DNA of 64,000 bases from Protea cynaroides (Eukaryota > Streptophyta > Magnoliopsida > Proteales > Proteaceae). The stretch is taken from positions 5,749,040 to 5,813,039 of the forward strand of contig CM053275.1 in NCBI GenBank assembly GCA_028583415.1. Reading direction: 5' to 3'. The notes beneath the pieces are model-generated. The model saw only the letters and a list, made by a program, of their open reading frames with translations, did no database searches and had not been told where the DNA came from. Both the position numbers and the translations under genes were made by a program. Below are positions 1-12,200 of this stretch, piece after piece; position 1 is the stretch's first letter; the number at the start of each line of letters is the position of its first letter.

Positions 1-16
1 TAGGTCTCTTACTCAC

Positions 17-26
17 TGTATATAGG
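17..26 (+). promoter_or_regulatory. Probable TATA box of the dioxygenase gene
   Basis: The string TGTATATAGG lies about 80 bases upstream of the ATG at 105. That is a normal spacing for a plant TATA box with a 5' UTR of roughly 50 bases. There is no other candidate in the short upstream stretch available, but the window starts only 16 bases earlier, so the wider promoter cannot be seen. Confidence 0.5.
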
Positions 27-104
27 CACATTTCTTGAATCAAAAGTTCTAAGCAAAAGGTTGTAAAAAGCCCAATTGTTTAGTTAGCTCTGAATTCTAT
101 TCCC

Positions 105-1567
105 ATGGCTCCTACACCCGTTTCTTCAATCAAGATTGGACACATAGACGACATTCAAGAGCTGAGAAAGACTCAACCAATGGCAGTCCCAGACAGATAC
201 GTCCGTGGTATGTCCGAGAGGCCGACACAGCTAGATTCGGCCCCTCAATCTTCATCCATGCATGTCCCTATTATTGATCTCTCAAAGCTGGTTGGAGGCA
301 ATGAAAATCAATCACATACTGAATTATCAAAACTCTCTGCTGCCTGTGAGGAATGGGGTTTCTTTCAGGTATTTTGTTTTCTTATTTAATTGATGGGAAA
401 ATCTTGTTGTAATCAAGATTGGTGAAAAAAAAATTGTAATCTTATTTTATTTTTCAACGAAGGTAATCTTTTCATTTCACATGTTTAGTCGAAAAATATG
501 CAATAACTAAGCGTCCATATATTGTATGTAGGTGGTTAACCATGGGATCGACCTCGGGTTGCTAGAGATTATAGAGAAGCTAGCCATGGAATTCTTCGCG
601 TTACCTCTGGAGGAGAAGCAGAAGTACCCAATGGCTCCAGGGACAGTTCAGGGATATGGGCATGCATTTGTGTTTTCTGAGGATCAGAAGCTGGACTGGT
701 GCAACATGTTAGCTCTAGGAGTTGAGCCTTACTACATAAGAAACCCTAAACTTTGGCCAACAGAACCTGTCCATTTCAGGTGATAATAGTCCCATATCAA
801 CTAAGTTTGGTTGGGTCACTTTTATTTGCATTGTTGAATTTATCATATATACTTGTTGTGTTTTGCAGTGAGACTCTTGAGACATACTCAAGAAACATAA
901 GGGAACTGTGTCAAAATCTATTGAGATTCATAGCCATGAGCCTGAGATTGAAGCAAGACATGTTCAATGAGATGTTTGGGGTAGCTGTGCAAGCAGTGAG
1001 GATGAATTACTATCCACCATGCTCGAGGCCGGACCTTGTATTAGGTCTCAGCCCTCACTCTGATGGAAGTGCTCTCACAGTGTTGCAGCAAGGGAAAGGA
1101 AATTCAGTGGGTCTTCAGATCCTTAAGGACAACACTTGGGTGCCGATTCAAGTGGTCCCAAATGCTCTTGTCATCAACATAGGTGACACTATGGAAGTAA
1201 GATTCATAGATCTCCCTAAATATTCTTAGCATGGGTGGTCTCGCTTTACATAAAAATACCAAAGGTTAGGACCAACTCCGAACTCACAGCTCCTCATAAT
1301 ATGCAGGTTCTTACCAATGGAAAATACAAGAGTGTGGAGCATAGGGCAGTGACACACAAGGAGAATGACCGCCTTTCCATTGTCACATTCTATGCTCCAA
1401 GCTATGATATCGAGCTCGGCCCTTTGCCAGAATTGGTGGATGAAAAGCAGCCCTGCAAGTATAGAAGATACAATCATGGCGAGTATAGTCGCCACTATAT
1501 CACTAACAAGCTTCAAGGGAAGAAGACTCTTGAGTTTGCCAAGATTCAGAACAACATATCATCTTAA
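105..1567 (+). CDS. 2-oxoglutarate/Fe(II)-dependent dioxygenase, SRG1 / norcoclaurine-synthase-1-like
   Basis: Four exons: 105-368, 532-779, 869-1196, 1307-1567, giving 366 residues, the usual length for this family. All introns are GT-AG and phases join cleanly; the second junction splits a Ser codon. The N-terminal DIOX_N region contains VPIIDLSKL and CEEWGFFQVVNHG. The catalytic 2OG-FeII oxygenase domain has the iron ligands H234, D236 (SPHSDGS) and H292 (VEHRAV), and the 2-oxoglutarate-binding R302-x-S304 (RLS), so it should be active. This is the DOXC class of cytosolic plant dioxygenases, which oxidise specialised metabolites such as alkaloids and flavonoids; proteins named SRG1-like, codeine O-demethylase-like or S-norcoclaurine synthase 1-like fall here. 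The substrate cannot be told from sequence. The ATG at 105 is the first in frame. Confidence 0.93.
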
Positions 1568-1702
1568 GACTACACAAATAATCCCTCAAGATTGGGATTT
1601 TACCCTTAGCTTTGTGTTTTGATGCATAGAATATAGCATAAACAATGAATTACCATCAAGTTCAGTTCCTCAACTAGTCAGTTTTTTTTTATATGTAAAT
1701 TG

Positions 1703-1708
1703 AATAAA
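1703..1708 (+). terminator. Poly(A) signal of the dioxygenase gene
   Basis: AATAAA lies 136 bases after the stop codon, in a T-rich stretch. Spacing and context suit a plant near-upstream poly(A) element. Confidence 0.45.
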
Positions 1709-4700
1709 GCAAAGTCAAGTTGTTGTCTAATTCTTAGATCTTGTGATATTAATCTTGGGATAAATCTCTTCTACAAATATAAAACTAATATGGATCGTAA
1801 CAATTCATCATGTTTTCGAATCGACATCCACGACGTCACACTCCGGATTAGGTAGCCCTTTCCAAGAGGATCCACAGTACTTTAGGATCTCGGGTGCATC
1901 CAAAGAACAACTGCTCTAATACTACTGATTTGAACCTTAGAAGACCTCGTCACCTAAGACCATATCAACCCACACTAAATCCTTTACGGGAACATAAGAC
2001 TAATATGAGATTATAACATCTTGAGAGTAGGACCTAGTGTTTCATCAGGAATCTTAATTACTTCCCATTTTGAGTGTGTTTCTGAGGAAGTTCGATAAAA
2101 AAATATAGGTAGAACTGTAGAAGCATAGGAAAAGGAAGGAGAATCAGGAAAAGTGAGAAATCACTTTTTACCAGAAAGAAGCATGCAATCATGGGAGCAA
2201 ATTCAAGAGCAGCACCATGCCATCATTCCCTTAAAATCAGTTCAGAAGCTGGAAACAATCATCATAGTTACTATGGGAAAGGGTTTTTTCAGTGGTGGTG
2301 GATCCAAAGTAATGATAGTTATAGCACTAACAAAAAGGGCGAGCCTTGGTGTGATGGTAATGTTGTCATATTGCAACTTGGTGGCCACGAGTTCAAAACA
2401 CGAAAACAACCTCTCCATATTGCGGGGGTTAGGCTGCGACGCAATATGCGTATTAAACATTAATAATACGTTGACAGTTATTAAAAAATTAAAAAACAAA
2501 ACCTAAAACACACTCTACCCACTGTCGAGGATTTTATTTGCAAAACAGAGCCCTGAAGTTTTTGTTCCCCAAATCCCTTCCACGGCCGTCGCATAGAAGC
2601 TGATAAGGACTTCTGGTTGCTGTTTCTCCAGCTGGAGATTAATCATCAGAAGCCATCACATAGAAGGAAGAACAAGAAACTCAAGAAATTGCAAGAAAGA
2701 GTTTCGAAATTTTCAGAGGAAAAAGAAACTTGAATAAAGAGAAAACTTGTATTGTTAAGATTGAATACAGAGGAAACTTGAGATTGAAATATGAATGAAA
2801 TCAAGCAATATATTTTGTTCGCTGATTGGCAGATCAAAAATTTTATATAGCATATATAGCCGCTGCGTACACTCTGTCCCTCCCCAGACCCTGTAATAGC
2901 AGGAGCCTAGTACACTGGGACGCCCTTTTCTATAGCACTAATAAACAACTTGATTGCTTCTTGATATTCAATTTCTAAAAGACTGTTAGGCTGCTAACAA
3001 ATAAGAGCACAATCAGAATTTCAACTTCCATGATGTCATATATATGAAAGAAACAAAGCTATTAGCCAAAAACCCACCACCAGTCTCATCTCAAAATTCC
3101 ACCAAAAAAAGGGAGGTATTTTGGTTCGGAGACGAGAGAAATCGTAGGGCACAAAAACAAGGGGAGATAATTATGAAAATTCGTGAGAATGTTGGATTTG
3201 TGCGCTTTAGAGGGAGGATGACTCTAGACTATGGAGTCTGTTCGCTGATTGGCAGATCAAATTTTTTTTTTTTTACCCCCTCCCAAAAAAATGTCCCATT
3301 TAAAAGCTTTGAAAAAATAGAATGATTCTAATAATTTCTTGTTTATAATTGAAACAAGATCTCAAAAAGAAGTAAGAGTATTTTCTTTTCTCTCCTTTCC
3401 CAACTTATTAGATGATGGATGGTAAGAAAAAGCAAGGTAGATATCATCATTATCAAGTGTAAGGTTTTTCAACCAAATTTTTAGGGTTACAGATTTAAAG
3501 CATGGTTCAAGATTTCAATTGAAATTAACGAAATATTTCAGCTTAGATATGTCTAAAAACAAAATTATTGGCAAAATAGTAAGAATGCAATATTTTGGCG
3601 AAATGTTCGGTGAAACGGGCAAAATGTTTCACCAAAATGACTGAAACAATACACTGATACATGGAAATTTGACCACTTCACTCATTTCAACTATTCAGAT
3701 ATATTTCAATAGCATTACCATCCAAATGAGAGAAATGGCTCCTAGGTTCATTTTGGCTCAAAATTTTACTTTCTTCTGCTATGTTCTTGTGGTTCAAAAA
3801 TCTTCTTAAAATTGTGAAGCTTCAACATTCTAAGTTTCTTTCACATTTTTGTCCCAACTCGAATTGTTTCAGGTAAACACTCAAACATGTATTGAATTTT
3901 TTTTTGGGGGGAGGAGGATTGCTGCCTGGCTACATGACTTCTACACCAATACACAAGGGCTAATGAGAGCAAGCTACATGCACAGGAGCATCCAACAGGA
4001 ATGAGATTTCTTATTTCAAAGGGTTGAAGAGATCATTTGGGTGGCTTCACACAACCTGACAATCTCTTTCTTCTTCCTTTTTTATTTTTTATTTATTTTT
4101 TTTTTTTTGTAAAAATAATTTTGAGGGGAGTGAAGTCCTCCTGGTCCTTTGGTTTGAAAATTGGAAGTCCACATTAATGATTCATTCGTAAGCTGAAAAC
4201 CCACTAAAACAATAAACAGATACACACGTAAGCTGAAAGCTGAGTTTGCTGTTGGTAACTTCGCTCATAATCAGTAAATGTGGGAACCTCACTTCCTCAA
4301 CCAACCCAACATCTCCATTGTGGAGGAAATCTCTTATGTATTCTGGCTTGTTTCCATTTAAATAAAGTAAAAGTACCTCCCTGACTTGCAGATACGCCAA
4401 AACAAATACATTAAAATAATAACCCAATAATGACATCCCAGCAAATGAAGGATGGAAAAAGCTGTGACGGAAGCTCAAGTGAAGCAGACAGTCTGAAGCT
4501 AAGTCTTTGGGTTTAGTGAAGGAGTACCATCAACCGTTGTTCTTGCTCTCTATCAAAGAAGAATCCATCATTATCAACCACATTGCAACTTGACATACAA
4601 CCAGCCCTACATTCATTGAATCATCCATCTTCTTTAGCCTTTTCCTATTTCTCAGTCTGAATTTCTCCACTCTTTCTTTCCTTGGCTTCCTTCTTCAGTT

Positions 4701-6100
4701 TCACTCTCACTAAAGCAACAAATATATTGGGTCTTAGTGCTAAGCTAGTCGCACTTTTAGGTTCTTCTTGTAAAGCTTTCTACCTTCTTGTTACCTAATT
4801 CGTCAGTGTTAATGCCATACCTTCTGTGCCAAACTCTTTCTTCTCATTACAAACCCTCCAAATGTCAGCAGAAGGCACTAAATCCAAGGAGGAGAACCCA
4901 TAAGTCTACCTCAGAAGACAATTGCTTGCTCACTTGATTGGTGTTCTACAAATAAACTGCATTCATCTAGAGGACATGGGTCCGACTCTTCTTTACCTTA
5001 CCTCCAAACACCCCCCCCCCTTCTCTCTCTCAGTATCTATTGTCATAATTCCATTGGACAGATAAAAAATAAAAATAAAAGACTGCACACCCAAGTAAGT
5101 CAAATAGGTACAACTCAACACGTGTCAAATATCAACCGAATGAAGCATTGAAAAATCTACCAAAATAACACACCAATGCTTCTATTGAGATAGGGCCAAT
5201 ACATGACTTAGTACATACTTGCACTTGACCATGACAGTTGACAGGTATAATCCAACCCTTGGCACAACCAAATCTTTCACCCTCATAGAAAGGTCTTTCT
5301 ATTCCTCATACCCAACTGAGAATGAAAGGGGAGCGAGATCCTACTAATCTATGCCTCTCAGGCGAGACCCATTTAAATTGTTTACCCACTAGCAATGGAC
5401 ATACTCCAATGCTGGACCGGATCCTATCTGGTTGCATCTCTATTCAGTCTTGCTTATACTGTAATAATGTAATCACAAGACCTTTTTCCATCATCGGTTT
5501 ACCTGCATGAGCAATCTTGTACATACTAAATAGATCACATGATACGTCTACCCAGGTGGATGATCAACAAACTCAACAAAAGGGGCCCAACATGTACGTC
5601 TCACCAATATTAATCAAATACACCACCGAGGGCTCTCTCACAGAAGGAATGAAGCCATATGATAAATATATCATTCATAACACATTTAAATCTAACCATC
5701 GTATGACAAACAATTCAGGGTGTACGTATGAATCACCAGGCAAAGAACAATAAAGAGAGAGAACAGGAAATCAATCTGACTAATAAAAATAGATTACAAT
5801 TGGAGTCGGATAAGGAGAGAAAAAAAACCCAAAAATATAAAAGAAGACGAGAGAGAACAGGAAAAGAAAGAGAAATGGAAACAAGTAGCTTAGTCATGAG
5901 AGAGGAAATTGCTGTGAGACAGGTAGATGGAGCACCACATGGACTTGAAGATGTTACAAACTAGATCCCTTTACTTCTGTCACCTCCCCAATCAATAAGG
6001 GTGGGGATTAAGGGTAGTTAGTTACCCAAGATTGACTTCTATATGCAAAAACATGTACAAGAATCCTCATACCAGGCGGCACATCACACCATTAGAGGCA
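1709..6100. other. Intergenic spacer with degenerate repeat remnants
   Basis: No gene is supported here. Open frames are short, AT-biased and without family motifs. Around 1911-1935 the minus strand reads like a decayed tRNA-iMet primer-binding site (TAGTATTAGAGCAG), suggesting an old copia LTR remnant. A 23-base sequence occurs twice (2816 and 3239). Around 3905-3990 and 19141-19170 the phrase GGATTGCTG follows a G-rich run, as in dispersed repeats. A nine-base C run lies near 5012. The last few hundred bases before 6230 are probably the 3' UTR of the minus-strand cullin gene. Confidence 0.5.
2816..3261 (+). repeat. 23-bp direct repeat pair
   Basis: The sequence beginning TGTTCGCTGATTGGCAGATC is present identically at 2816-2838 and 3239-3261. 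Both copies are followed by a T/A-rich run. The flanks differ, so this is a short shared segment and not a tandem duplication of the whole interval. Its origin is unknown. Confidence 0.5.
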
Positions 6101-6229
6101 ATGCAACAGAAAATGACATTCAGGTTGAGTTGAGCGCTAGATCCACCGGACCCATACTCTCGTCGTATTGTCAGCAAATTCCTTTCTTGATATGGCATGA
6201 CTTAAGGTAACATCATCAACACATTGAAA

Positions 6230-9200
6230 TTAGGCCAGGTACCTAAACATGTTAGGATTGTCTTTGTCTCTCTCCAGATAATCCCGAGTGATTAGGTCTT
6301 CAATCCTTTTCTTGATTGCTTTGAAATCAGGCTGCACATTACCCCATCAATGTCAACCATCTACTGAAGAAAATAAATCTTGTGCATTTAATATTTTGTG
6401 TGTGCATGCTTGCATTGGGAGGAGGGAGGGAAGGAATATACTTTACCTTGAACATGCGCCCTAGCTGCTCAACACACTCCATCACCAACTGCTGGTGACC
6501 CAAAACCTTCCGACTCTTCATGATTCGCACAATTGAGGCATCAATTGCATACCGCCTATCCTTGTCAACATCCTCAATCACCTTCTTCTTCTCATCCACA
6601 GGAGGTAGTGGAATCTGCACAAGAATTGAAAACAATATCAACAAAGAAAGGAATGCGGTAAGAAAGGGTCAGGAATCCACAAAGAATCAGACCTTAATCC
6701 TTCTCATTTTGTCAGTAAACTTAGAATTGAACTCAAAATAGTCAGTAGGAGAGATTGTTTTCGTGTTTGGCTCTTTATTAAGGATTTTGTATTTTGCACA
6801 AGATAGGGAATGAAGCAGTCGAACTACATCATCATCAGTTAAGTTCAGCTGAGTCATGATTTCTGAGTAACTCAATCTGTCTGAAGCATTGAATAGTAGC
6901 AAGGCAGAAGCCTGTAAATAAGAAAACAATTTGTGTAAGTTCTTAGTCACAACAGAGCAGGCTCATCCATTCAGAGACGGAAAATAAAATAACAGAATCA
7001 CCTGATAAGTTGTCACAATTAGCTCCATGGTTTTTGGTTCAAATTTTCCGTTGATGTTACAAGTACCCAATGAATATATCCATGTAAGTTTTCTATGCTT
7101 TGTTTTTGTCTGATAGAAGTCCCTAAAAACCTCAACACACTTAACCTGAAACAGTAATGTTCAAAGAATACATTAACAGGGAATTTTATTTCTTCAGCAA
7201 TTCAAAAAAAAAAAAAAGTTTGTATCAAAGAGAAAAAAGTGAGAGTGGGTCTTACCATCTCTAAGGGAAGGTTGAGATCAAATGATTTATAACTTGGCCA
7301 GAATCCAGTAGTTAAGACTGTTACTGTCAAATCGATCCCAGGATTTGCAACTGGATTACCATTCAGATATTCCTCAAAGTTGGCCTGATTTTCCCTAGCC
7401 AATGTTAAATCTGTGACCTGGCAGCAGAAAAGAAAATACCAGTCACCATCTCAATCACTATTCCCAATTTATCTACATATTAACAAGATCAAATATTAAA
7501 ATTAACTTACCATTCCCTCCATCTTTGAAGTGAACTGTCCACCGCATTGCTGCTTCAGCTTGGTCAGAATACTCCTCTCATGATCGTCATTAGCACTTTT
7601 GTCAAAAAGCAGCCGGCGAGCAAGCTTTTTCCTGCCAATAAACAGAAAGAACAGTAACCACCACAAATAAATTATGTTTTTAAAAACATTGATTATGAGC
7701 AGAAACCATAGAAGAGAGCTTCACCTGTAGAATTCCGCAAAGAGATCTTTATCACTGATGTAAGCAAGCAACTTTACTACCTGAAGATAATAACAAAATT
7801 CACCAGAAGTAAACAAGAGGGCTAGGAGTAGTTGAATTGAAATTGATGCAGGCTGAGATCCGCTGGATTGGAATCTCTAGAGGATTCTATTTTAATTGGG
7901 ATATATTTGTAATATTTTTAATTTGAAAATTTTAATTAGATTTGATTGTAAGTCTTAGAGTTTTGTTAGGTTTCTTATTGTTACTCACGTCCCTTTTATT
8001 GTTTTTATTTATTTATTTAGTTTGTATTAGTTGTGGGTCCCTTATCCCTTAGATGTAGGTTAGTATTAGTATTTGAGTTGATTTCTAATTAGTAGTTGAG
8101 TTTAATTAGAACTCTTATATTAAAGTCATATTTGAGTTCTAATTGTGTTTTTAGAGTTTCAGTCCAATTAGGATTGTAAGTTTATTTAAAGACATTATTA
8201 TTAATGAAATTATTAATTGATGATTATTGAGAAGAAAGAAAAGAAGATGCTCTCGGCTCTCTCCCTCCCTACGGTATCCCTCTGATCTCTCTCTTTGAGT
8301 TTCCTTTCTCCCTTGCTGTTTCGATAGCTTCTTTCTCTTCTCTATATCTTTTTCTTTCTTGATTTTCCCTCCCTATACCATAAGGTATATTCCTATATCT
8401 CTTTTGTTTTAATTCTTTATTTTGACTCTCTACAATTATCCCACCATCCCATAAATTATCCCTAAAATCATCTCACGTTACTATTTTGGTATCCCTTTTC
8501 CTCCCTTACTTGATAATAGTGTTTTCAATATTCTCCATTGATATTCCCTTTCATCCCTTCAAGTGAGATTCAATCTCCATTAATTGGTATCAGAGCCTAC
8601 GTTGAGTATAGGTTAGGGAGATGGTAAATTTTGAATGTTGGGAAGATATTTTAAAGGTTCATCTGCGTCAACAACAAATAACCTTAAACCTTTTTCTTGA
8701 AGCCAGTCTTGAGGGTTTACAACAAATAAAAAGCAAAGTGGCTAGGTTGGAGCAATGTATGGGTATTCCACTCATAAAAGAAGAACCTACTATTGCATCA
8801 AAAAGGACCCAACCACTCCACCTGATATGTATGAAGCCAATGTCAATGACGAGGCATTTCCAGCAATTATTGATGACAAGGCAGAATTCCCTGATGTTTT
8901 TTATGGTAGATGACTACAATGAAGAGGTCACAAGCGAGGTTTTGATTCTGGTACAGGTTGAGGTTATGGCTCGAAGAAACAAACTGCAACAAGCATTCAA
9001 GAAGGATGTTTCCGGTGCATTTGATTTTGTTCATGATGATGCGATCACAGAATATGTAATCCCTTCGTCGTTCTTTGACGAATGGATCCCTCGACTTGCA
9101 GATTACATCCCCACCATTCGTGTTATCAGAGTTTTGTTATCGTCTATCACTGGATGTTTCTTTCACAAGAGTATTTCATCGTCTCTACAAAATTTGAGGA

Positions 9201-12200
9201 CGAATTTTTTTAAATGGGCGAGAAAATGATGTAGGCTGAGATCCGCCGGATTGGAATCTCTAGAGGATTCTATTTTAATTGGGATATATTTGTAATATTT
9301 TGATTTGAAAATTTTAATTAGATTTGATTGTAAGTCTTAGAGTTTTATTAGGTTTCTTATTGTTACTCACGTCCCTTTTATTGTTTTCATTTATTTATTT
9401 AGTTTGTATTAGTTGTGGGTCCCTTATCCTTTAGATGTAGGTAAGTATTAGTATTTGAGTTGATTTCTAATTAGTAGTTGAGTTTAATTAGAACTCTTAT
9501 ATTAAAGTCATATTTGAGTTCTAATTGTGTTTTTAGGGTTTCAACCAATTAGCATTGTAAGTTTATTTAAAGACATTATTATTAATGAAATTAGTAGTTG
9601 ATGATTATTGAGAAGAAAGAAAAGAAGTCTCTGCTCTCCCCTCTCCTCCTCCCTCTCCCGCTCCCATCTCTCTCTTTGAGTTCCCTTTCTCCCTTGCTGT
9701 TTCGTATTAGTTGTGGGTCCCTTATCCTTTAGATGTAGGTAAGTATTAGTATTTGAGTTGATTTCTAATTAGTAGTTGAGTTTAATTAGAACTCTTATAT
9801 TAAAGTCATATTTGAGTTCTAATTGTGTTTTTAGAGTTTCAATCCAATTAGGATTGTAAGTTTATTTAAAGACATTATTATTAATGAAATTAGTAGTTGA
9901 TGATTATTGAGAAGAAAGAAAAGAAGATGCTCTCGGCTCTCTCCCTCCCTACGGTATCCCTCTGATCTCTCTCTTTGAGTTCCCTTTCTCCCTTGCTGTT
10001 TCGATAGCTTCTTTTTCCTCTCTATATCTTTTTCTTTCTTGGTTTTCCCTCCCTATACCATAAGGTATATTCCTATATCTCTTTTGTTTTAATTCTTTAT
10101 TTTGGTTCTCATCCCTTTTCCTCCCTTACCTGATAATAGTGTTTTCAATATTCTCCATTGATATTCCCTTTCATCCCTTTAAGTGAGATTCAGTCTCCAT
10201 TAGAAATTGACAACAGTTACCAGTAAAGAGAAGCAAGGCTACCTTCTCAAGAGTTTCCTCAATTGCTTCATCACTCAGCTTCTCACTCCCACCCTTCTTC
10301 AGGATATTATCACAGAAAGTCGCCAGTAATTCTGCACTTGAGCTGCCAGCCACACCTTTGTTGCAGAAAACCTCGAAGGCCTCTTTCAGTGCCTAGAATA
10401 ACAGGCATTTTAGTGGACAATAATAGGGCACAAAAAACCTACTAACCGGAATAATAATATATAACATAAACCTTGTGGAATAGAGAGTGATTCTGGAAGC
10501 AATCATTAACGTACGCCAAGTACTTGTCATGCAGATCAATTACTTTTCTCACAAAAACCTGCAAATGAAATAAACAAATTAATTCCCATCTTTTAACATC
10601 CACCAAATTCAGAAATATATAAAGTTGTGTCATTAACCTGTTCTTGCAAACCAACCACATCTTTCTTCTCAGCCTGCATAAATAGCATAAGTTAGCATCA
10701 AAGATTCAATAATGATATCTTGCATCTATATAAATAGATAAATAACTAAACAATCGATTAGGTTTGAGCCTGTATCATAAATAGATGACACCATAGTTAT
10801 TACAGCGAAAAACCAATCCAAAGCGTTGGAGGCCATCTAAGCGCTTAGGCGACGAAGCACCTGCCTAGGCGTCGCCTAAGCACCCTGAGCACTGCCCTAC
10901 TTTTTCCTATTATTAAATATGTATCCATTTATCTAGTATACATTGACATAATTATGCTTATATTACATTAAAAATAAACATTTAAGCCACATGTAGAAGT
11001 AACATTTAGGCCATATAATTATCAAAAAAAAAAAAAGATGTCAGTACATGTATGCAAAAATCATACACTTCCAAATACAAGAGGCAGATGCCCAGGTAGT
11101 AAAGCGCCCGCTTTGATAACTATGGAAGACACAAGGACCAATAAAATGGATGACAAAAGGAACAGACTATATGACACAAGTTGTTCATCTCTAGGATACC
11201 TAACCCAACACTACCACCTCCCAACCAAAAATAAATAAATAAATGAAGGCAACGAAACAGATGCATTCCTTCCGCAACTACTAGTACATGATTCACTGAA
11301 AAGCCATAAGTCCTAAAAAGAACAGAAGGGAGTTGGGGCGGCATCAACAAGAGCAGGACATAATTATGTTGGCTTTCAAAAATAATGTCTGTTTCTATGA
11401 TTCACTCCCTCAACAGAGTTGTAGGCAGTTACTGAAGGCTTGGAAATTGTATCTTATCATGGATTTTATGATTGAGGCCAATTCTTTGTCAACAATTGGT
11501 AGAATGCTTGTTCAGGTGTTCACTGGAGATATATGTATTCAATAATGAGAGCTAGGTCCATTAGCATCTCAAGTTATATCTCTAAATTGGAGGGGATAAG
11601 ATAGCCAAAACGGAAATGAAAGATAGCATTAGTAAATGGGGGCAGGAAGAAAAGAAGTGGATTCACTTAGTTAGCAACTCAAAGCCCAAAACACTCACAG
11701 GTTCATTTCATCCCAGAGATGCAAAACTATAACATGGAAATTGATATTCTCATTTGAGTAATTTGGGAACTAAAATATGCAAACCTTCTTGTTACTTGCT
11801 GCATCTTCTGCTTGTTTGACCAAGGCCGTACCTTCAGCGGTAACATGCTGCATCATGGAAGAGTAAGTAAGGACGAGAACTGAAATGGATAACATGTTCA
11901 GAAATCACCTATTTATATTTTTCAAAAGTAATGCGAACAATGAACTACCTCACCTGTTTAAATATATTGGAAACAGGTTCTAGGCCACGATGAATTCTAT
12001 GGAAGAGCCTATACATCCTTGACAGATCCTCCACCTAAAAAGTATTAACAATATAGAGTATATATGATCTTGCTAAATTCATTAGAATGCTTCTTCACAA
12101 AAACAAATTATATATAAAAATCATCCTGCAAATGGAAAAAATAACAATAAGTTTGAATTATCACCACACATTCTGATATATACCTTGTCATCTCTAAGCA

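Larger units (their letters stand above)
7844..10202 (+). mobile_element. Non-autonomous LTR retroelement (gypsy-derived, LARD/TRIM-like) in a CUL1 intron
   Basis: 5' LTR 7844-8582 (739 bp) begins TGATGCAGG and ends CTCCATTA. 3' LTR 9227-10202 begins TGATGTAGG and ends CTCCATTA. Ends TGATG and CATTA are imperfect inverted repeats. The target duplication GAAAT occurs at 7839-7843 and 10203-10207. The primer-binding site TGGTATCAGAGC (initiator-Met tRNA) follows the 5' LTR at 8585. The 644-bp interior holds one open frame (8621-9229, 202 codons) with no recognisable gag or pol domain. Its tail next to the polypurine tract (TTTGAGGACGAATTT, then GGGCGAGAAAA) resembles gypsy 3' junctions. The element is sense to the window and antisense to CUL1, and it sits wholly inside the intron between coding exons 12 and 13. 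Confidence 0.93.

Noticed and set aside
5728..5964. Charged 78-codon open frame near the end of CUL1
   Set aside because: Lys/Glu/Arg-rich because of a GAGAGA/AAAGAA purine run; no domain and no splice context. It is probably CUL1 3' flank.
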